Shown one piece after another: positions 7,901 through 8,617 of a stretch of DNA of 8,617 nt. The notes under the pieces were generated by a model. The model did no database searches. It had not been told where the DNA came from and saw only the letters and a list, made by a program, of their open reading frames with translations. How positions within the stretch are numbered: position 1 is the first letter of the stretch; every line of letters starts with the position of its first letter. A program made the position numbers and the translations under genes. Origin of the DNA: an uncultured Clostridia bacterium (GTDB lineage Bacteria; Bacillota; Clostridia; Lachnospirales; CAMVHY01); contig CAMKTI010000070.1 in NCBI GenBank assembly GCA_946415665.1, positions 1 to 8,617 on the forward strand, given 5' to 3'.

Positions 7901-8617
7901 TCATCTTTTTCTTCTATTGTCTCAACAACATTTATAATTCCCATAGACTGTTTTTGCTGCGGAGAAAAATTACTTTCTGTTCCATCTTTATGTTTTTCCG
8001 ACTGAATCTTAATAAAACCATCCATAAAAAATTCGTTAAATGTATATTTCTTTTCCTGATCACCTGCTTTTATAACTATCGTATTTAGTTTCCATAATTC
8101 TTTATTCACGTCATTAATTTTTTCGAGACTGTTTTTTAATTTTTCACTATCCCAGAAATTCTTTTCATAATTTGAATATATATTTCTAAAACATATTGAA
8201 ACTTTTCCAGTATCCAAATTGCCCAATGCAGCCAAAAAATTCGTTTTCAATTTAGAAAATTCATTTTTGCGCCCATAATATAATTGATCAAATTCTTTCA
8301 TCCGTGATTTTATTTTTTCTAATTCTTGTTCAAAATCATTTTGTAATTTTATCTCTTCTAATTCTTTTTTAATATCATCAATGCCAATCTTGTTTGATTC
8401 TATCTTTCCTTTTAATTCATTTATTTTATTATTTAATTCTGTCTTTTCCCTAGATTCATTTTGTAATTTTATCCCTTCTAATTCTTTTTTAATATCATCA
8501 ATGCCAATCTTGTTTGATTCTATTTTTTCCTTTAATTCATTTTCATTTATTTTATTATTTAATTCTGTCTTTTCCCTAGATTCATTTTGTAATTTTATCC
8601 CTTCTAATTCTTTTTTA
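4918..8617 (-). CDS. Giant repeat-containing protein of unknown function, 5' end outside window
   Basis: Not recognised. The frame is open from the stop at 4918-4920 to the right edge, so the ATG at 8301 is internal and at least 105 further codons lie upstream; 1232 residues are visible. Numbering from that internal Met: before it are tandem coiled-coil repeats of 40-42 residues; 1 to about 870 is a soluble, helix-rich body without a familiar fold, with a CX4CCX4C cluster (330-341) that could bind metal or form disulfides; 875-895 is a Glu/Lys/Arg helix; 969-1004 is four 9-residue Asn/Ile repeats; 1010-1031 and 1039-1063 are two membrane segments; and 1064-1127 is an acidic, Q/N-rich tail ending in QNQNQNQENENNL. 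No signal peptide can be judged because the start is missing. The C-terminal hairpin would anchor it in a membrane with both long arms on the same side. It may be a structural or host-interaction protein, but that is speculation. The gene is convergent with spoIIP, with no gap. Confidence 0.85.
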   Translation of the reverse strand, partial: KKELEGIKLQNESREKTELNNKINENELKEKIESNKIGIDDIKKELEGIKLQNESREKTELNNKINELKGKIESNKIGIDDIKKELEEIKLQNDFEQELEKIKSRMKEFDQLYYGRKNEFSKLKTNFLAALGNLDTGKVSICFRNIYSNYEKNFWDSEKLKNSLEKINDVNKELWKLNTIVIKAGDQEKKYTFNEFFMDGFIKIQSEKHKDGTESNFSPQQKQSMGIINVVETIEEKDEKDATKTKVIKVEQCTPEYILNNLPLILGQFHCDHYELGNEMRKVGLFDLTLKFDENNKKSLERFIDSEKFKFIENEAVENEADRRRNEEINAENHLFFKPVKKLFCDQANHIVENADLVFETEGQNKLQIKSARSIQAEFHLKLERLIQKVRYEEKVINEEKLKVAVIEICLDKQNIIDNFKKMDARAREHILFFCGDWICCSNQFCSKNNFLTEYKNIVKKRIDFACRNQNNPNDKLRLTDETYNLLTGITLISGLQTANRLDDMDGTIIDEICFLITGKNKDFSQEDAQLIMELAKITGSSHKYFSRLIVKHVIKNQCFENSFKFVKAFAKCFEINNGDKIEFIDHIANSNKEIDFMEVMSAIDKFGFYPYYGNDHNYAAFGSREKKLSFKFMQKLMDQLLQKYQYGVFPTADQKTILGRFLENFIVGNDEFDKNKQEVSRFFTELMKKVPPEKSKDVTKEIIRICSNLREKSQRATILKCVLDASNDSLKGLELLEVLEQYNYARGFIRYDNDGYEQGIDPIEFGSNSIEKLISDIIQKPLPLTKKEVQRLEWFCTNCYRNDRREKNSEWDGGGYKDSNDNEDIQRKEAKLFYSLMEKMPEGSMSIDMFRNLVAHFFPSLARNIEYKHNSNAIKKITFNLDLFDSQDSRYLYKYEDSCKRDIINRSNFAFIWAYVLPQGELKDIICLKEADEAYLKYHNDHYDVYYYDQKKYLVANYPEYKSGITDEYQKNIKQLNNRKEEEAEAEQEEAKREREKKMITVINKLDANKIEKRMRWSQFKQICKSAKKQEKAKNNSVNNINKEIEIKENGIEPDPKNQTRINGTQSPVTTDNNIIINNINNNIIINNINNNIIINNINNNVIIDNNQSNPYTLSAVLGIFLPIIPAIIFGIKIYNKKHKLTVGDVVLIIVGLIPVISAIVFGINAYKYNQNNLAKKTQKDLKYAGNINENDNDIEEKEDENNKGKKINLFDLIADSKQNQNQNQENENNL
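5113..5274 (-). repeat. Duplicated transmembrane segment in the large protein
   Basis: Residues 1010-1031 (ending PIIPAIIFGIKIY) and 1042-1063 (ending PVISAIVFGINAY) align at an offset of 32 residues with 8 of 13 identical, and the DNA beneath is also similar (96-bp offset). Both are long hydrophobic segments separated by a short basic loop (KIYNKKHK). Together they form a helical hairpin that apparently arose by internal duplication. The pattern somewhat recalls small two-helix DUF4190-like domains, but this was not tested. Confidence 0.7.
5290..5397 (-). repeat. 27-bp tandem repeat encoding Asn/Ile nonapeptides
   Basis: Four units of 27 bp lie in frame in the large gene. Three encode NNIIINNIN and the fourth, diverged, encodes NNVIIDNNQ. 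The central units are identical or nearly so at DNA level. The array immediately precedes the two membrane segments and probably forms a flexible or beta-stacking linker. The inference on structure is weak; the repeat itself is read directly. Confidence 0.9.
8341..8617 (-). repeat. Tandem 120/126-bp coding repeat (coiled coil), continuing past the window edge
   Basis: Copies begin at 8341, 8461 and 8587 (the last cut by the edge). The first 60 bases of copies 1 and 2 differ at one position, and the second halves differ mainly by a 6-base insertion at about 8541-8550, so copy 1 is 120 bp and copy 2 is 126 bp. All variation keeps the frame. The encoded unit contains KKELEGIKLQNESREK, then TELNNKINEL and KIESNKIGIDDI, a charged heptad-like coiled-coil pattern. 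A degenerate partial copy lies at about 8320-8340. Near identity at DNA level points to recent duplication or homogenisation. Confidence 0.9.

Noticed and set aside
8299..8301. ATG 8301 as the true start of the large reverse-strand gene
   Set aside because: The frame continues open through a coding-like coiled-coil repeat to the window edge, and no ribosome binding site precedes this Met.

Overview
The window is very AT-rich (about three-quarters A+T by eye). It reads as a piece of chromosome from an endospore-forming member of the Bacillota, most likely in Clostridia. Two sporulation genes support this: spoIIP at 3814-4917 (+) and a 23-codon spoVM homologue at 3623-3694 (-). The decayed insertion sequence and the long low-complexity, repeat-bearing protein would fit a host-associated or genome-reducing lineage, but that last step is inference.

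Layout. (1) 28-907: a dead IS5-family (IS427-group-like) element with recognisable terminal inverted repeats and a TA target duplication. Its transposase carries two frameshifts and two in-frame stops. (2) 1027-3630 (+): a complete P-type Ca2+ ATPase of the PMCA/SERCA-like bacterial type, resembling B. subtilis YloB. (3) 3623-3694 (-): spoVM, convergent with the ATPase gene and overlapping its end by 8 bp. It has its own Shine-Dalgarno sequence and is easily missed because of its size. (4) 3695-3813: a 119-bp divergent intergenic region that must hold the promoters of spoVM and spoIIP. (5) 3814-4917 (+): spoIIP, the membrane-anchored peptidoglycan amidase/endopeptidase of engulfment. (6) 4918-8617 (-): the 3' part of a very large gene of unknown function. 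Its stop codon abuts the spoIIP stop with no base between them, and its reading frame stays open to the right edge of the window, so its start lies outside. The visible 1232 residues comprise a coiled-coil tandem-repeat region, a long helical body, a charged helix, an Asn/Ile 9-residue repeat, a duplicated transmembrane hairpin and a Q/N-rich tail.

How the genes may work together. In B. subtilis both spoIIP and spoVM belong to the sigma-E (mother cell) programme: SpoIIP remodels peptidoglycan during engulfment, and SpoVM sits on the forespore outer membrane and recruits the SpoIVA coat base. YloB-type Ca2+ ATPases are induced in sporulation and linked to spore heat resistance. 1027-4917 can therefore be read as a small sporulation-linked cluster; this is inferred from neighbourhood and family knowledge. 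Nothing visible ties the giant gene to sporulation, and it is the real unknown of the window.
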